Source of the DNA: Chimonanthus salicifolius
Taxonomy: Eukaryota; Streptophyta; Magnoliopsida; Laurales; Calycanthaceae
Length of the DNA stretch: 64,000 nt
Direction of reading: 5' to 3'
Assembly (NCBI GenBank): GCA_013350335.1
Contig: CM023540.1
Coordinates: 24,345,175 to 24,409,174 of the forward strand
Under the pieces are notes generated by a model, which was not told the origin of the DNA, made no database searches, and was given only the letters and a program-made list of their open reading frames with translations. Shown here piece after piece: positions 23,285-35,263 of this stretch. How positions within the stretch are numbered: the first letter of the stretch is position 1; the number at the start of each line of letters is the position of its first letter. The translations under genes and the position numbers were made by a program.

Positions 23285-24506
23285 CTAAGGAAGATCAAGC
23301 ATTTGGAGCTCTAGTGCTACATCATTTTGAATAGAGTTACACTCCTTCCAATCATCAAGTAATGCTTCACTGAATGACAGGTGGCGATGATCAAAACCAG
23401 GGGACAAGTCGTTGCTGCCATCTTCTCCACTGCTGCCATTCCTCTTCTCATGACTCTCATCACAACCGGCTGGGATGAAATCTGAGTTTAGAATGTCCGA
23501 AACGAAAATCTCTCCAATGTCAAAACCCATTAGAAAGTTCAACGAATCATCATCAGCTTGTGGAGTGGGGATTGATGGAAATTTGTGCTTTTCCGACGGC
23601 TCCGAATCTCTGTCGGAGATCCAGTTTCTTTCTTGTGGTGGAAGGAAGAGCTTGGTGCATCTTATGGCCTTTGTCCTGATCACTTGGTGGGGTTCTGATT
23701 CTGTAGATGGTCCTTCCACTGATGCCTTCTCTTGAAGTTGATTGATGTGCTGCTCTTGATTGCTCGTTTTAGATGGTTGGCCTTTCATCTTCTTACTCAA
23801 ACATGTATTCCAGTAGTTCTTTATTTCGTTGTCTGTTCGCCCGGGCAATCGGCCGGCAATCAGAGACCATCTGCAAGAGCACCATGTTCCAGATTCACCA
23901 ATTAATCTTTAAATTATGTCTAGATCTTAATATAATTCGTTTACTCCTAAACGAGACATAATAATAATAATATAAACAAGCATTTAGATAGAACTATGTA
24001 AGCCAACTGTTCGAATGGTCCAATTTGGTAAGGTTAGATGCATTTAGAATGGAACCAATGAGTTTTGCATGCTCGGTCCATCCTAGTGCATGCAGCGTTC
24101 TATATACAAGAGTATGGTGCATATCTACAAATGGAGACAAAAAGAGTGTTGCCTGTTTCCCAAAAGCTTGTGGAGCCTGATGATGAGATCCTCCTCTTCA
24201 GGGGAAATGTTCCCCCTCTTAATATCAGGCCGAAGGTAATTCAGCCACCGGAGCCGGCAGCTCTTACCACATCGTTTCAAGCCTGCAAACCCATCGACAC
24301 TCAAATTGTTCAGCACTCACACCGCAGAAATAAAAGGTTTTATTGGTAAATAGGTGGAAGAAGAAACTGTACTTCACCTGCTCTCTTGGGTAAGTCTCTC
24401 CATTTGCCTTCTCCATGGGTCTTAATGTAACTAATGAGAACTCTGTCTTCATGGGCAGTGCTCCTCTATTTACTCCCTCCTTTGAGCAACATGGTCTCCT
24501 TCCCAT
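23285..24506 (-). pseudogene. MYB-B: R2R3-MYB, subgroup 5-like, frameshifted in exon 1
   Basis: Exon 1 24378-24506 (129 nt), exon 2 24153-24282 (130 nt), exon 3 23285-23870 (586 nt). Exon 1 starts like its paralogues ([16 protein letters not shown]), but four bases are missing where D encodes Trp17-Ser-Ala. The first tryptophan of R2 is lost and the frame shifts; the shifted frame runs into intron 1. Exons 2 and 3 are uninterrupted and encode [19 protein letters not shown], the [12 protein letters not shown] part of the bHLH-binding signature, [20 protein letters not shown] and [16 protein letters not shown]. Exon 3 has the same shorter form as D (no KPSTKT insertion, no final Phe). A full R2R3 protein cannot be made unless splicing bypasses the lesion. 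A sequencing error is possible but would have to be a clean 4-nt loss. Confidence 0.8.
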
Positions 24507-24680
24507 CTCTCTCTCTCTCTAGTTTTCTCTAGAGTTCAAGATTCAGACACTAAAAGAAGAAGAATGTAGAGGCAGCCATTGGCTTTGGTTTATTCCTGGG
24601 TATGTTGATGACCCAGAAGGGAGAGAGCTACATGTCCTAGATATACAGCTCCAATCAGCTGATACACTGAAAGTTAGGTG
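24507..24680 (-). promoter_or_regulatory. MYB-B leader and proximal promoter
   Basis: Same layout as the other copies: GA repeat just before ATG, upstream ORF MAASTFFFF (24550-24579), TATA-like element (plus-strand 24638-24647), E-box CAGCTG at about 24656-24661 and AC-element CACCTAAC (plus-strand 24673-24680). The promoter looks undamaged although the gene is frameshifted. Confidence 0.55.
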
Positions 24681-27600
24681 TATATTGGCTACGGCTTGAA
24701 ATAGCACGACTTGCTCATGCTTTGGATCGATCACCAAATGTGGACCTACGTTTTGCAGTATAAAACGAGTAACGGAAGCACGTTCACATCTGGGAAACAG
24801 TATTGTACTACGCCTCCAATCAGGATGCACTTTTAGATCTTTAGAGGATTCCCTTTACCCATTCTCTTTCACATAAATTTTTTTTTCGAGTGTTGATACG
24901 TCTCATCCGACTAATATTTAGAATTGCATTGTATAACTTTCTGCACACACCCTGATTATTGAATATGAAGTAACTCTATAAAAAGTAGTCTTTCATTGAT
25001 GTTACTAAGATTTGAACCCAAAACCTAACCACTCGACTAACCTCTTGAGGTTTTTCACATGATCAATCCATTTAAAATATTTAATTGTCGTTATATTATC
25101 CACGAAAAGTCTTAGATTTTAACCCTCTAAAATTTTAATCACTTTCAAAATTAAAAATTATAACATAATTTATTCTATTAAAATAAATGTCCTTAGAATA
25201 GTTAATACTCTTGAATAAAAACCTATAAAAAGAATATTCCATTTTTGAATGAAACTGAATTGACAAAGGGAGGACCCGACAGGGGCAGCTCTCGTGGAGG
25301 CACATACACCGGAAGTTAGAGCATTAAGCCATGGTGGGCCCAACCAGCCATGTGGGCAAGGACATCTGCAAGGAAGAGTATGCACCGAAAGCTTGGTATA
25401 TACCGAGTCAACACATGGTTTGACCGGCCGGTGTAGAGACTTGAGTGTACCTTATTTTTCTGGTGGTGACTTTGGAGTTGAGGCTGCTTCTGTATTCATG
25501 GGCGACACCTGGGGACAAAGTCTTCTGCTAAGACTGACATTCTAAACATTAAGGCACTGACGTGTGATTTGGAGGCATTAGTGAGAGGTGTTCCTTCTTG
25601 GTAACCAATCTTTTAAAATAACTCCAAACTGAAAATATCTCTAATTTAAGCCAACTCTAAGACCTAAAAATTTCTTCATCGGGCACCAATTTTTTTTATT
25701 ATTATCACTAGTATTACAAAATTAGAGAGAAAGGGTGAGGTCGGAGATTTTAGGTTAGACTATACAAATTGAGTCTTAATTGTTGGAGTTGCTACGAACA
25801 AATCCTACATTAAAAGTCTAGAGAGAGACGTAGAAGTTTATAAAGGACTTGGGTCAATCCACCAAACATACTAGTCTTTCGGGCTGAAAATCTATGTCCT
25901 AATAAGTGGTATCAGAGACAGGTCTTAGACTATCTCATGTGGACTCAACAGATCTCCCAGGTAAATGGGATGGTCGGCGTTGCTTTCTCCGTCAGAGAGT
26001 CTCGTTCAAAAGGGTGTCACTTTGACATTAATCTATCCAATCAAATAAGATGTAAAATTGATATAAAAAATATATAAATTGATAATTACTTCTCAAACTT
26101 TCATAGATCCAACAATAATAGTTTGGAAAAATAAAATAAGAAATATATCATTTATTAGGCATCAAGTCTAGCTGGCGATGTCTTAGATTGGCTTTCTGGG
26201 TCTATTCCTTAATTTGATCTATGCATCCATTGGCAGTGCTCTGCCAGAATTATTTGTATCCATATTAGAATTGCCCCGACTAATGAGTCAGTCAATCAAG
26301 TCGTATTGTCAACCACTGATTTCTTCTTTTTCTCTTATAAAATTTATTTCATTCATACTACATTGGTAGGGCTCACCACTTGAATGTGAGTATTTAAATA
26401 AATGTATTTCATTAATGTTAGGACCGTGGCCCCCTTTTACACATAGTGTTTGTTTTACCAATCAACACTTGGTCTCTATCACTCCCGCAGGATCTTGGAT
26501 ACATCATAATACGGGCTCACGACTTTAAAATCCATCGTTATACGTAAGAGAAGTGACCCCTTCAAATAAACATCCAAACCTTATACATTCTAACCAATGT
26601 GGGGCTTTTTCACCCAATTGCCAGTGGTCCTTTAATGAGGTCGTGACGGTCAATCCACTAAGATAGTTAAACCCTATAAGGCCTAAGGTTAACAATAGCG
26701 GAGTCCCCTCTAAACCAACTATGGATTGCTGAGTCCATACTCTAACAATTAAAACATTTTGACTCACCATATAAATGCTCTTCTGAAAAACACCTTTCTA
26801 AATTTTGATAACTTTAATTATTTATAATTTTATAAATTATAAATCCCAACTTAATATTAAAAGTGAGATTAATTTAACACAGTAAGATTACATCACGTAC
26901 GCCCAACCCTATCAGAGACAAAACTTGCAATCAAACATGTTGTAGTCTTCCCAATAAAAGGGAACCTAAGATAGCCGTTAAAGTCATTGTCAAAAGTTCT
27001 CATCTATCCTTCAAATGTTTTGATTCCCAACTACTCTTTTCGGTAGTCAGTACCCACGCGTTCTTCTACCGATTCCAATTTCCTGCCTAACTTCCCTGTC
27101 CTTTGACCTTTTTCTTTGTTTTCCACTGCTCTGCCTTTCACTTTCTACTGAGTCAGCCTTCGACTCAGTCCTCTAATCATTGTTTGAAAATTACTGTCGC
27201 TTTTCATTTTCTTTTAATAAAAAATCTTTCATCTTTTATTGTGGGTCTTTCTTTTCTTCCAGTTAAAAATGGGGTAGTAAAGTCCAATTTGATTCTTTGC
27301 GAGGTCCATCTGTCCAAGTGACTTGTGTCATAAATGATTGCAAACAGAGCTTTTGAATTTCTTTTTAAAGTCTCTGGTGTTTAAATTTTTTAACATATAT
27401 GACTAATTATTGAGACATTATAAATCTCTTTATCAATGCACTGAATAATAATATGAAAAGTGGTCTTTTTATATTGAAGGTGACTAAAATCTAAGATCAC
27501 CTGTGTCTCAAGCAGGTTATTGACCGCTAAATCAACTCTCATAAATCAAGAGCAAATGGCTTCAAGTGTTGTCCCATTTTCTAATTTTGTCTTTGGTATT

Positions 27601-30600
27601 GTCCTTTCTTATAGGATCGATGACTGAAATAGTGAGTCATCAACGGTTCTTGACATGTTTGAAAAACTCAAAAAAAAAAAAAAACCCAACAAAATTAACA
27701 AAATATATATAAAAAAATGTATATATAGGGAATTTGTTGGGAATTGGAATGAAAAATGATTGACAAGAATAAGATGAGGAGAGGGAATGTGACCCTATTG
27801 AATGTAATATTTCAAGAAAAAAGTATTCAAGCTGTATTAAAAAATTGTAAAACAAGGGTTGTCAAAACAAGATACACACTGACCTATATTCTAGTTATGG
27901 GCAAGTCTTTAGGACCATGCATGCGATGGCTAGGATCATCAAATTAAGGTAAACTTTGTGTATTATATTATATGCATGCACCACTCATGTATCCATCACT
28001 AATCACATATTTAGATGGAAAATAAGGTCCTACATAGTGAGTTGGACAGATTATAATACGGCTTATTCAAAGTTAAGAAATGGATAAAGACACCTTTCTT
28101 TTTAAATAATAGAGATTGGACCACTTGTCATCATTTAAATGGTGAAAGATGCACTGTGTCCAAGTCCCCTGTTATGAAGAACATTCATATTCCTATGTTG
28201 AAATGGAGGTTTACACATGCTCATGAGATTAGTCTCTCCTCCAATATAGAGTGAGGATACGCTTTTTTTTTTTAAAAAAAGAAAGAAACAACACTTGTAT
28301 CCTATCAATTCCATTTGAGTTATAAAGCATGCACAAACATTGAAACATTATAACACATATACCATATAAGTCTTGGATAGAAATCTCACATGCATAGACT
28401 CACAACAGAATAATTGTAGATAAAATAAATTCTAAATTAATTCTATCTCTAACAAGAAAGTCACACCAACACATACTCCTAATTTAAGTAGACTTGTTGT
28501 TGATTATTGGCTCAATTTGACTCTGCCCAATTTGGTTTGTTTTGGTTTGGCCCAATTTGCATCTCTTTCATTTGTGCATCCTTTTGATTTTTTGAAAATA
28601 GATAGTGAGAGATGGTGAGAGAGAATAGTGAGTGTGCATTGTATCTCCTCATAAAATTAGTAAAAAATTCTCCAATTCTCCATACAATGAATTTTATCTA
28701 AAAAGACAAAATAAAAGGAAAAATCATGATAATATGTTGCCCATAAAGACAAAATAAATAATGAAATAGTCATATTCTGTATAAGTATGTCACCCAATAA
28801 AATTCCTTCCTTCTGTTTCTTTTGAACTTTATTGTAGTCAATCAATCCTATGATATTCTTAGCTTTTGCTACATTGTAAGAAAACCTGTTTTTTTCTCAA
28901 TCTAGAGGTGTCAGATTCAAAAATGAGATCCTCCAAAATCACATGCATTTCAACGCATCATTTATATTCTAAGTTTGTAAAAAAATTATACATAGATATA
29001 ATAATTTTATGATTATTAATATATAAATTAATAAAAGTATGATATAAGTAGAATATTAATAAAAAAGGGTGAGTGAAACTTAGATTCGCATGACTCGACC
29101 CAAGAAATCAATGCGCTTGAGTTATGTTTTTGCATATCTCGGGTCGGGTCGGGTCAGATCGAGTTTGGAAAAAGTAAACTCTCATAAAATTAAAGTCGAG
29201 TCGGGTTGAAAATTTTAAAAGCAACCCAATATGATCTGACCCGATCTGAGTGCCTCAAGTTATAAAACAACACTCGGGTTGAGTAATTCGGGTCAACGGT
29301 TTGAGTTGGGCCGGGCTGGTTCAATATTTTTTGACATGAGTTAAATTGAGTTTATTGAAACCCGACCCGACCCAACTTAAATGAATTTCGGCACTACTAA
29401 TAAATATAATGGCCTATAAATTTTATACATGTCAATCATTAAATTAAGAGTCTCTTTGGTAGTTTATTCACCGTCTTCCACCACACCCAGAAACTCATAT
29501 TAAAAAAAAACAACTAAGCTTCTTCAATCTTGACTTAGTAGTTATATAGTGTAACTTTTTCACCGTCTTCCACTCCACCCAGAAACTCATTTTTAAAAAA
29601 TGGCGTTGTAGGGAAGGAGGAGCATGGTAAAAAAAATAGGAGGTCCGGATGCAGCAGGTCTTTTGCCATTCCACGAAAGTGGGGTGACCCAAACGACTTT
29701 CTTTTTCTGCTGATTTCCATGGATTTACCTACACCCAAACGACCCCTGAATATGGTTTCACCATTGGTTACTTTTTATGTTGATTTCTTCGGATTTACCT
29801 GCATCCAAACGACCACTGAATATGACTTCACGGATGCAGCAGGTCTTTTGCCATTCCACGAAAGGGGGTGACCCAAACGACTTCCTTTTTCTGCTGATTT
29901 CCATGATTTACATACACCCAAATGACCCCTGAATATGGTTTCACCATTGGTTGCTTTTTATGTTGATTTCTTCGGATTTACCTGCATCCAAACGACCCCT
30001 GAATATGGTTTCACCATTGGTTACTTTTTATGTTGATTTCTTCGGATTTACCTGCATCCAAACGACCACTGAATATGACTTCACGGTTGGAGAGGACAAA
30101 AAAAGGCCCCTTGCTGCGATGAAAAGAATGGAATACAAACAATAAAAGGGCAAGGGTAGGAATGCGATGGGGAAGAATGCCTCACTCTTTCACTCTCATC
30201 TGTGTCATATCCAATGGGAGAGAGAGAGAGAGTCATTTCCACCGCGAATGGAAGATAATGAGAGAGTCATTTCCACAGCGAATGGAAGATAATGAGAGTC
30301 ATTTCCACCACGAACGGAAGATAATGAGAGAGTCATTTCCACCGAGAATGGAAGATGATACGCTGATATTTGTTACATTGGACAAATTATATGTCAATTT
30401 TTCCCTTATTAGCTAATATATTGATTTTTTTTTTTTTATAATATGTGTATCTTCATTCTATCTTAAAGCTGATACTAATCTCACAGGTATATATAAACCT
30501 CCCATGCACATACCGGTAATATATTGAATTTTAACGGCTACTTCAGCACCAATTTTCAGTTGAATTTTTTATAGCTATTAAGTCATTAAATTTAGGTAAA

Positions 30601-30690
30601 GAGCAAGAGAGAAGAGTGCAACAATCCACACATTAAAATATTCATAAATAATCATGTAAGTAAAAAGACTACATATAGTTGAAAGACTAA
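24681..30690. repeat. Upstream unit of MYB-B, paralogous to the C and D upstream units
   Basis: Non-coding block of about 6 kb sharing most of its length with 35475-42692 and 51044-57595. Shared landmarks are 'agctctcgtggaggca' (25290), 'ggtaaatgggatggtc', 'gtaggaccgtggcccc'-type text near 26420, 'gaatgtaatatttcaag' (27800), 'tgcatgcaccactcatgtatcc' (27970) and the GGGTCGGGTT repeat (29100-29380). B lacks about 2 kb that C has at 39887-41870. No protein gene is supported; open frames here are not conserved in frame among the three units. Confidence 0.8.
29720..30360. repeat. Locally amplified repeats including a 35-bp minisatellite
   Basis: Blocks of the type 'ttcttcggatttacctgcatccaaacgacc' and 'cctgaatatggtttcaccattgg' are repeated three times at 29730-30080, where the C unit (42080-42190) is much less amplified. 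At 30215-30360 four copies of a unit of about 35 bp ('gagagtcatttccaccgcga', 'atggaagataat') follow. C has one copy (about 42325) and D two (57195-57265). Array length varies between otherwise paralogous units. Confidence 0.75.
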
Positions 30691-30755
30691 TGTGAAGTAA
30701 TAAAATGGCTCGGCTCTCTCTTCAAAGGAGTAGAGATGTATTTTTTAGAGTACAT

Positions 30756-32459
30756 TGTTGTACAAATTTTAAATTTATAATTACTCTCAAGCGCACGAAT
30801 CGAATTGGAGTATAGCAGTTATGCAAGTGCGATGTCGAACCCACAGGGACTTGATTTAGAATGAATGGGAAAACAAATTAAAAAGCCTAATATTTTAACA
30901 TTAATCTACTTAACAATTTTTCAGAAGAATGATTGAATTAAACAATCTAAATTAAAATAAAACAACTAAAATAGAGATTGAATAAAATGAGAGAAATTAC
31001 TAAGTATCGGATTCCACCACCATTAAATCCATAATATTCCAATTGTTTATTTATTAATTCACAGTTTTAAAGATTTAAACATTTAAGTTCATTAATATGG
31101 TGTTCAAAATTCAGATTTCCCTTCGCTTTTAAAGATGCAGTTTCTAAGCATTCAATGTATCCTATTTTAATTTAAAAGACAATGGATCAAAGGGATTAAT
31201 CTAAGCATCCAATATATTTAAATTAAAATAAAAGAAAACAATGAATCAAAGGGTTTACTTTTATTCAATTAAAAACCTAAGCATTTAATTAATTAGATAT
31301 TAATATTAATAACCAAAAATACATGGCATTGATGGTAAAAATAATTAACATCTATTAATTTGATGAAGCCAAAATCATAAATAATCAAACACACATAATT
31401 TAGAATTAAATAAATAAAACAAAGAAGAATTATTTCATTAATGAGGTTTTATCCTCAACCTCAGTACAAGAAATTTAGCCGAACATTATAAAAGGATTAA
31501 AACAAAAGAGATAGAAAAATAAAATCCGAACCATGTCGAAGATCTCGAGCCTTCCCTTTCTCAGCTGAGCCTTCTCCTCTGTATATCTCAAGTTCCCCGT
31601 TTTGAATGAGGATCTGCTGATATTTATAAGATGAGAGAGGAAATAAAATAAACAAGCATGTGGGTCCCGTCTGAATTCAGCCGAATATGTATGTTGCTAA
31701 TTTTCAGTCGGGTACTCCTTCCTTTCTTTCTTTCTTTCCATTCTCAGTTAGCCGTCCCTTCCATTTCTATTTTCAGTCACCGTCCTTTCCTTCTTTCTTT
31801 CATTTCTTATTTCTGCCGTGCTTCTCTTTCTTTTTCTCAATTGCTGGCTGGTTTTGTTGTTTGCATCATTGGCATCACCATTCCAATAATATGTTTTGTT
31901 GCCAAGGGGAAAACAGTTCTAACAGGCTGTGTTTCTGCTCAATGCTGCTCATAAACCAGTCCCGTGCTTTAAAATATTGGCATGAAAACACAGCTGCTTT
32001 AACGGTTTGTTGCTGTATGAAATCTCTGTTGTAATATTGATTTCATTGATTGGCAACTTTTCTCAATCTCCTCTTCTTTCTTACAGCAGATTACTTCTTA
32101 ATTTATTGGCTGAATGGGTTGTTGTTTGGTGTTTCTCCAACAATGCTGGTTGCTTCTTGTTTTCTCTCTTACAATCTTCTTCATACAACCAACCTTCTCT
32201 TTATATGTTCTGACTTCTTTTGGCTCGGTGTAAACTTCATTTTCCGAGCTAGAATCGGATCCAAAGTTCGAATATTTAATGCACCAATCTATATTCACAC
32301 AAAAATACACTAATTAGATCAAATTAATTAACATAATATATTAACAAATATAATTTTAGAATATATAATATATTTAAATAATAATATAAAATAAATAAAA
32401 TTTAAGAACTAACTAATCAAATATTCAAGGGTAAAATTATCATATTTCTGTGCTCATCA
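30756..32459 (-). mobile_element. Solo LTR, 1704 bp, 5-bp target duplication TACAT
   Basis: Starts TGTTGTACAAATTTTAAATT and ends TGCTCATCA, with TACAT directly outside on both sides (30751-30755 and 32460-32464). Its left edge matches the LTR edge at 19293 that sits next to a tRNA-Asp-type primer site, so orientation is minus. There is no internal region. Several open frames inside (31658-32313) have no conserved domain and are LTR noise. It sits where the B upstream unit gives way to the C downstream flank. Confidence 0.8.
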
Positions 32460-34022
32460 TACATGTAGAATAATATTGAATGAATGGTACAAAGAGAGGG
32501 AGAAGAAAGAGAGGGAGAAGAAAATAGATAGATATGAACATAAAAAAGACACATTACATCCTATTAACTTCGAGAAATTGTGCATTACTCAAGGATACTG
32601 ATTGAGAGGTGCTATCTTCACTTAGTGTATTTAGAGTTTTCTTCAATGCTCTCGTATTCAGAAAAAAGTGAAAAATTAAGAGTAAAGTTGTTTTCTTTAC
32701 TTAGAAAGATTCAATTATCATATTTTAAACACTATATTACTATTTAATAGTAAAAAGTATAATAAGGGTCACAACCTTCACAATAGACAAAAAGTAATTT
32801 CACAATACATTTTCAATCATCTTTTAATACAGAGATTTTACTTATTTATTTGTTTATGTCGACTTATCTCAATAATCAACACTAATTCTCAGGTGATCGA
32901 ATTACTCACATGTTGGCCTATACCTTGTAACAACGTGACACAACGGCCAGGTGGGGTCTACTTTAGGGCGATGAAAGGATCTCACAAATAATTGGTGGGT
33001 TTTCAGTGTACGGAACGAATAACTAAGTTCCAAGAAGCTTGGAGAAACATCACTATTGTCATGGAAATATCAATTTATAACTAAAGGGATAGTTCTCAAC
33101 CCTTGATTGGCATGGAAATATCAATTCTTTTGTGCCATTTTCTATTTTATATATACGTTAAAATAAGAAGAGTAGTTTGTCTTTTAGGAATATGACACTA
33201 TGATTAGTATATGTGTACCTTTTTGTGAAAAGGACAACACAAACATCATTTTGCAGTCCATTCTAAGTCGATTAATTCTATATATAATATACATTGTTTT
33301 GCCCAACTTCAAACAAAAAGGCATCTATGTCTCCATTACTTCTCAAAATGTTATCAAACAATTGTAGGGAAAGGTGGTGTATGTGAGTGTGTGCATATCA
33401 ATTTATACCAAGCTTGATCTAAGTTCAATCTAAATTAAAATCTATCAGGCTTTTAGACCCATACTAGATTCATATTTTAAATGATATCAGTAAATTTGCC
33501 TATATGGCAATGTTGATTATTGAGTAGTGATCCTCACACGATTATTTTTTAGAGTGATCGGCTTGCCAGCGCACTTTTTTTAAGTTATTCGTATAGCATG
33601 GGTGAAGGGTAAAGTGAGAAATTTACTTATTCCCATATCTTGTTACACAAAAATCCTATGTGAAGATCGCTATCATGTTGTCAATCCTAATTCAAGATGC
33701 AATTATAATTATGTTTCACAATATAAGAAGATATATGACTCACAGCATGCCACGTGTCACATGTTATACCATGCAATTGTTATCTTTCACAGTGTAATTG
33801 AAGATTTTCAAGTACAATTATAACTATTATCGACATTGTGAAAAAGATATTCCAATACACAAGGAATGGATAGTCAAATGGTTTTCATGGTAATTTTAAT
33901 ATGCTGGTGTTTTTAATTCCATGAAGATAATCAATTACCCAAGTGTAAAAAGTGAAAGGTCTATTAACTATTCAGTCTCAAAGAAATTATATTGGTCTTT
34001 ATTCAGAATATTGTTTAATTAT
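32460..34022. repeat. 3' flank of MYB-C, composite of A-type and B-type flanks
   Basis: The left part (32460-33056) matches pieces of 21149-22433 from the B side. From 33057 to the stop codon it matches 13745-14584 from the A side. The junction at about 33056 ('aaacatcac|tattgtcatgg') marks a rearrangement breakpoint. No gene. Confidence 0.75.
33998..34003 (-). terminator. Poly(A) signal of MYB-C
   Basis: TTTATT on the plus strand is AATAAA on the minus strand, about 20 nt downstream of the TAG stop of MYB-C. The position is shared with A (14560-14565) and D (49598-49603). Confidence 0.4.
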
Positions 34023-35263
34023 CTAAAAAGGAAGATCTAGCATTTGGAGCTCCAATGCTACATCATCTTGAATAGAGCTATACACCTTCCAATCATCAAG
34101 CACTGCTTCACTCGATAACAGGTGATGATGATCAAAACTAGGAGACAAGTCATTGCTGCCATCTTCTCCAATGGTGACATTCCTCTTCTCATGACTTACA
34201 TCACAACCGGCTTCGATGAAATCTGAGTTTAGGATGTCCGAAACGAAAATCTCTCCAATGTCAAAATCCATTAGAAAGTTCAATGAATCATCATCAGCTT
34301 GTGGAGTGGGCATTGATGAAAATTTGTCTGTTCCCGACGGCTCCGAATCTCTCCCGGAGATCCAATTTCCTTCTTGTGGTGGAAGGAAGACCTTGGTGCA
34401 TCTTGTGGCCTTTGTCCTGATCACTTGGTGGGGTTCTGATTCTGTAGATGGTCCTTCCACTGATGTCTTTGTAGAAGGTTTCTTCTCTTGAGATTGACTG
34501 ATGTGCTGCTCTTGATTGCTCGTTTTAGATGGTTGGCCTTTCATCTTCTTACTCAAACATGTATTCCAATAGTTCTTTATTTCGTTGTCTGTTCGCCCGG
34601 GCAATCGGCCGGCAATCAGAGACCATCTGCAAGAGCACCATGTTCCAGATACACCAATTAATCTTTGAATTATGTCTAGATCTTAATATAATTCGTTTAC
34701 TCCCAAACAAGAAATAATAATATAAACAAGTATTTAGATGGAACTATATAAGCCAACTGTTCGAATGGTCCAATTTGGTAAGGTTAGATGCATTTAGAAT
34801 GGGACCCATGAGTTTTGCATGCTTTGTCCATCCTAGGTCATGCAGAGTTGTATATACAAGAGTACGGTGTATTTCTACAAATGATGGAGAGAAAAAGAGT
34901 GTTGCCTGTTTCCCAAAAGCTTGTGGAGCCTGATGATGAGATCCTCCTCTTCAGGGGAAATGTTCCCCCTCTTAATATCAGGCCGAAGGTAATTCAGCCA
35001 CCGGAGCCGGCAGCTCTTACCACATCGTTTAAAGCCTGCAAACCCATCGACACTCAAATTGTTGAGCACTCACACCGCAGAAATAAAAGGTTTTCTTGGA
35101 AAATAGGTGGAAGAAGAAACTGTACTTCACCTGCTCTCTTGGGTAAGTCTCTCCATTTGCCTTCTCCATGGGTCTCAATGTAACTAATGAGGAGTCTGTC
35201 TTCATGGGCCGACCATGCTCCTCTATTGACTCCCACCTTTGAGCAACATGGTCTCCTTCCCAT
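34023..35263 (-). CDS. MYB-C: R2R3-MYB transcription factor, subgroup 5 (TT2/MYBPA2-like)
   Basis: Predicted 288-residue nuclear transcription factor. Exons: 35131-35263 (133 nt), 34906-35035 (130), 34023-34626 (604); introns of 95 and 279 bp. Frame and phase are consistent throughout. R2 has Trp17, Trp37 and Trp57; R3 has Ile70 in place of the first Trp, then Trp89 and Trp108. The signature [DE]Lx2[RK]x3Lx6Lx3R is met by Asp76 to Arg95, so a bHLH partner is expected. The C-terminal part has [16 protein letters not shown] and an acidic [16 protein letters not shown] stretch; the first resembles the subgroup 5 motif of proanthocyanidin regulators (family knowledge). Peculiarities: Phe46 where A, B, D and E have Leu after the intron 1 junction, Val10 for Glu, and a GC donor on intron 2. 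The start is the only ATG giving the standard 133-nt exon 1. Function in flavonoid control is inferred. Confidence 0.88.
34580..34600 (-). promoter_or_regulatory. miR858-type target site in MYB-C
   Basis: The plus strand reads TTTCGTTGTCTGTTCG followed by five less similar bases. These 16 bases equal the 5' 16 nt of plant miR858 (recalled), so the mRNA would pair with it over the seed and cleavage region. The site encodes GRTDNEI of R3. Confidence 0.6.

Noticed and set aside
23285..23870. MYB-B as a functional gene starting in exon 3
   Set aside because: Exon 3 alone has only part of R3 and could not bind DNA as an R2R3-MYB.
31658..32313. Open frames of 68-115 codons
   Set aside because: Inside the solo LTR at 30756-32459; hydrophobic composition from T-rich sequence only.
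34216..34491. 91-codon plus-strand open frame with copies at 14778, 23475 and 49813
   Set aside because: Antisense shadow of MYB exon 3.
34815..35183. 122-codon plus-strand open frame with copies at 24065 and 50467
   Set aside because: It is the antisense of MYB exon 2 and adjacent introns; conservation follows from the MYB coding strand.
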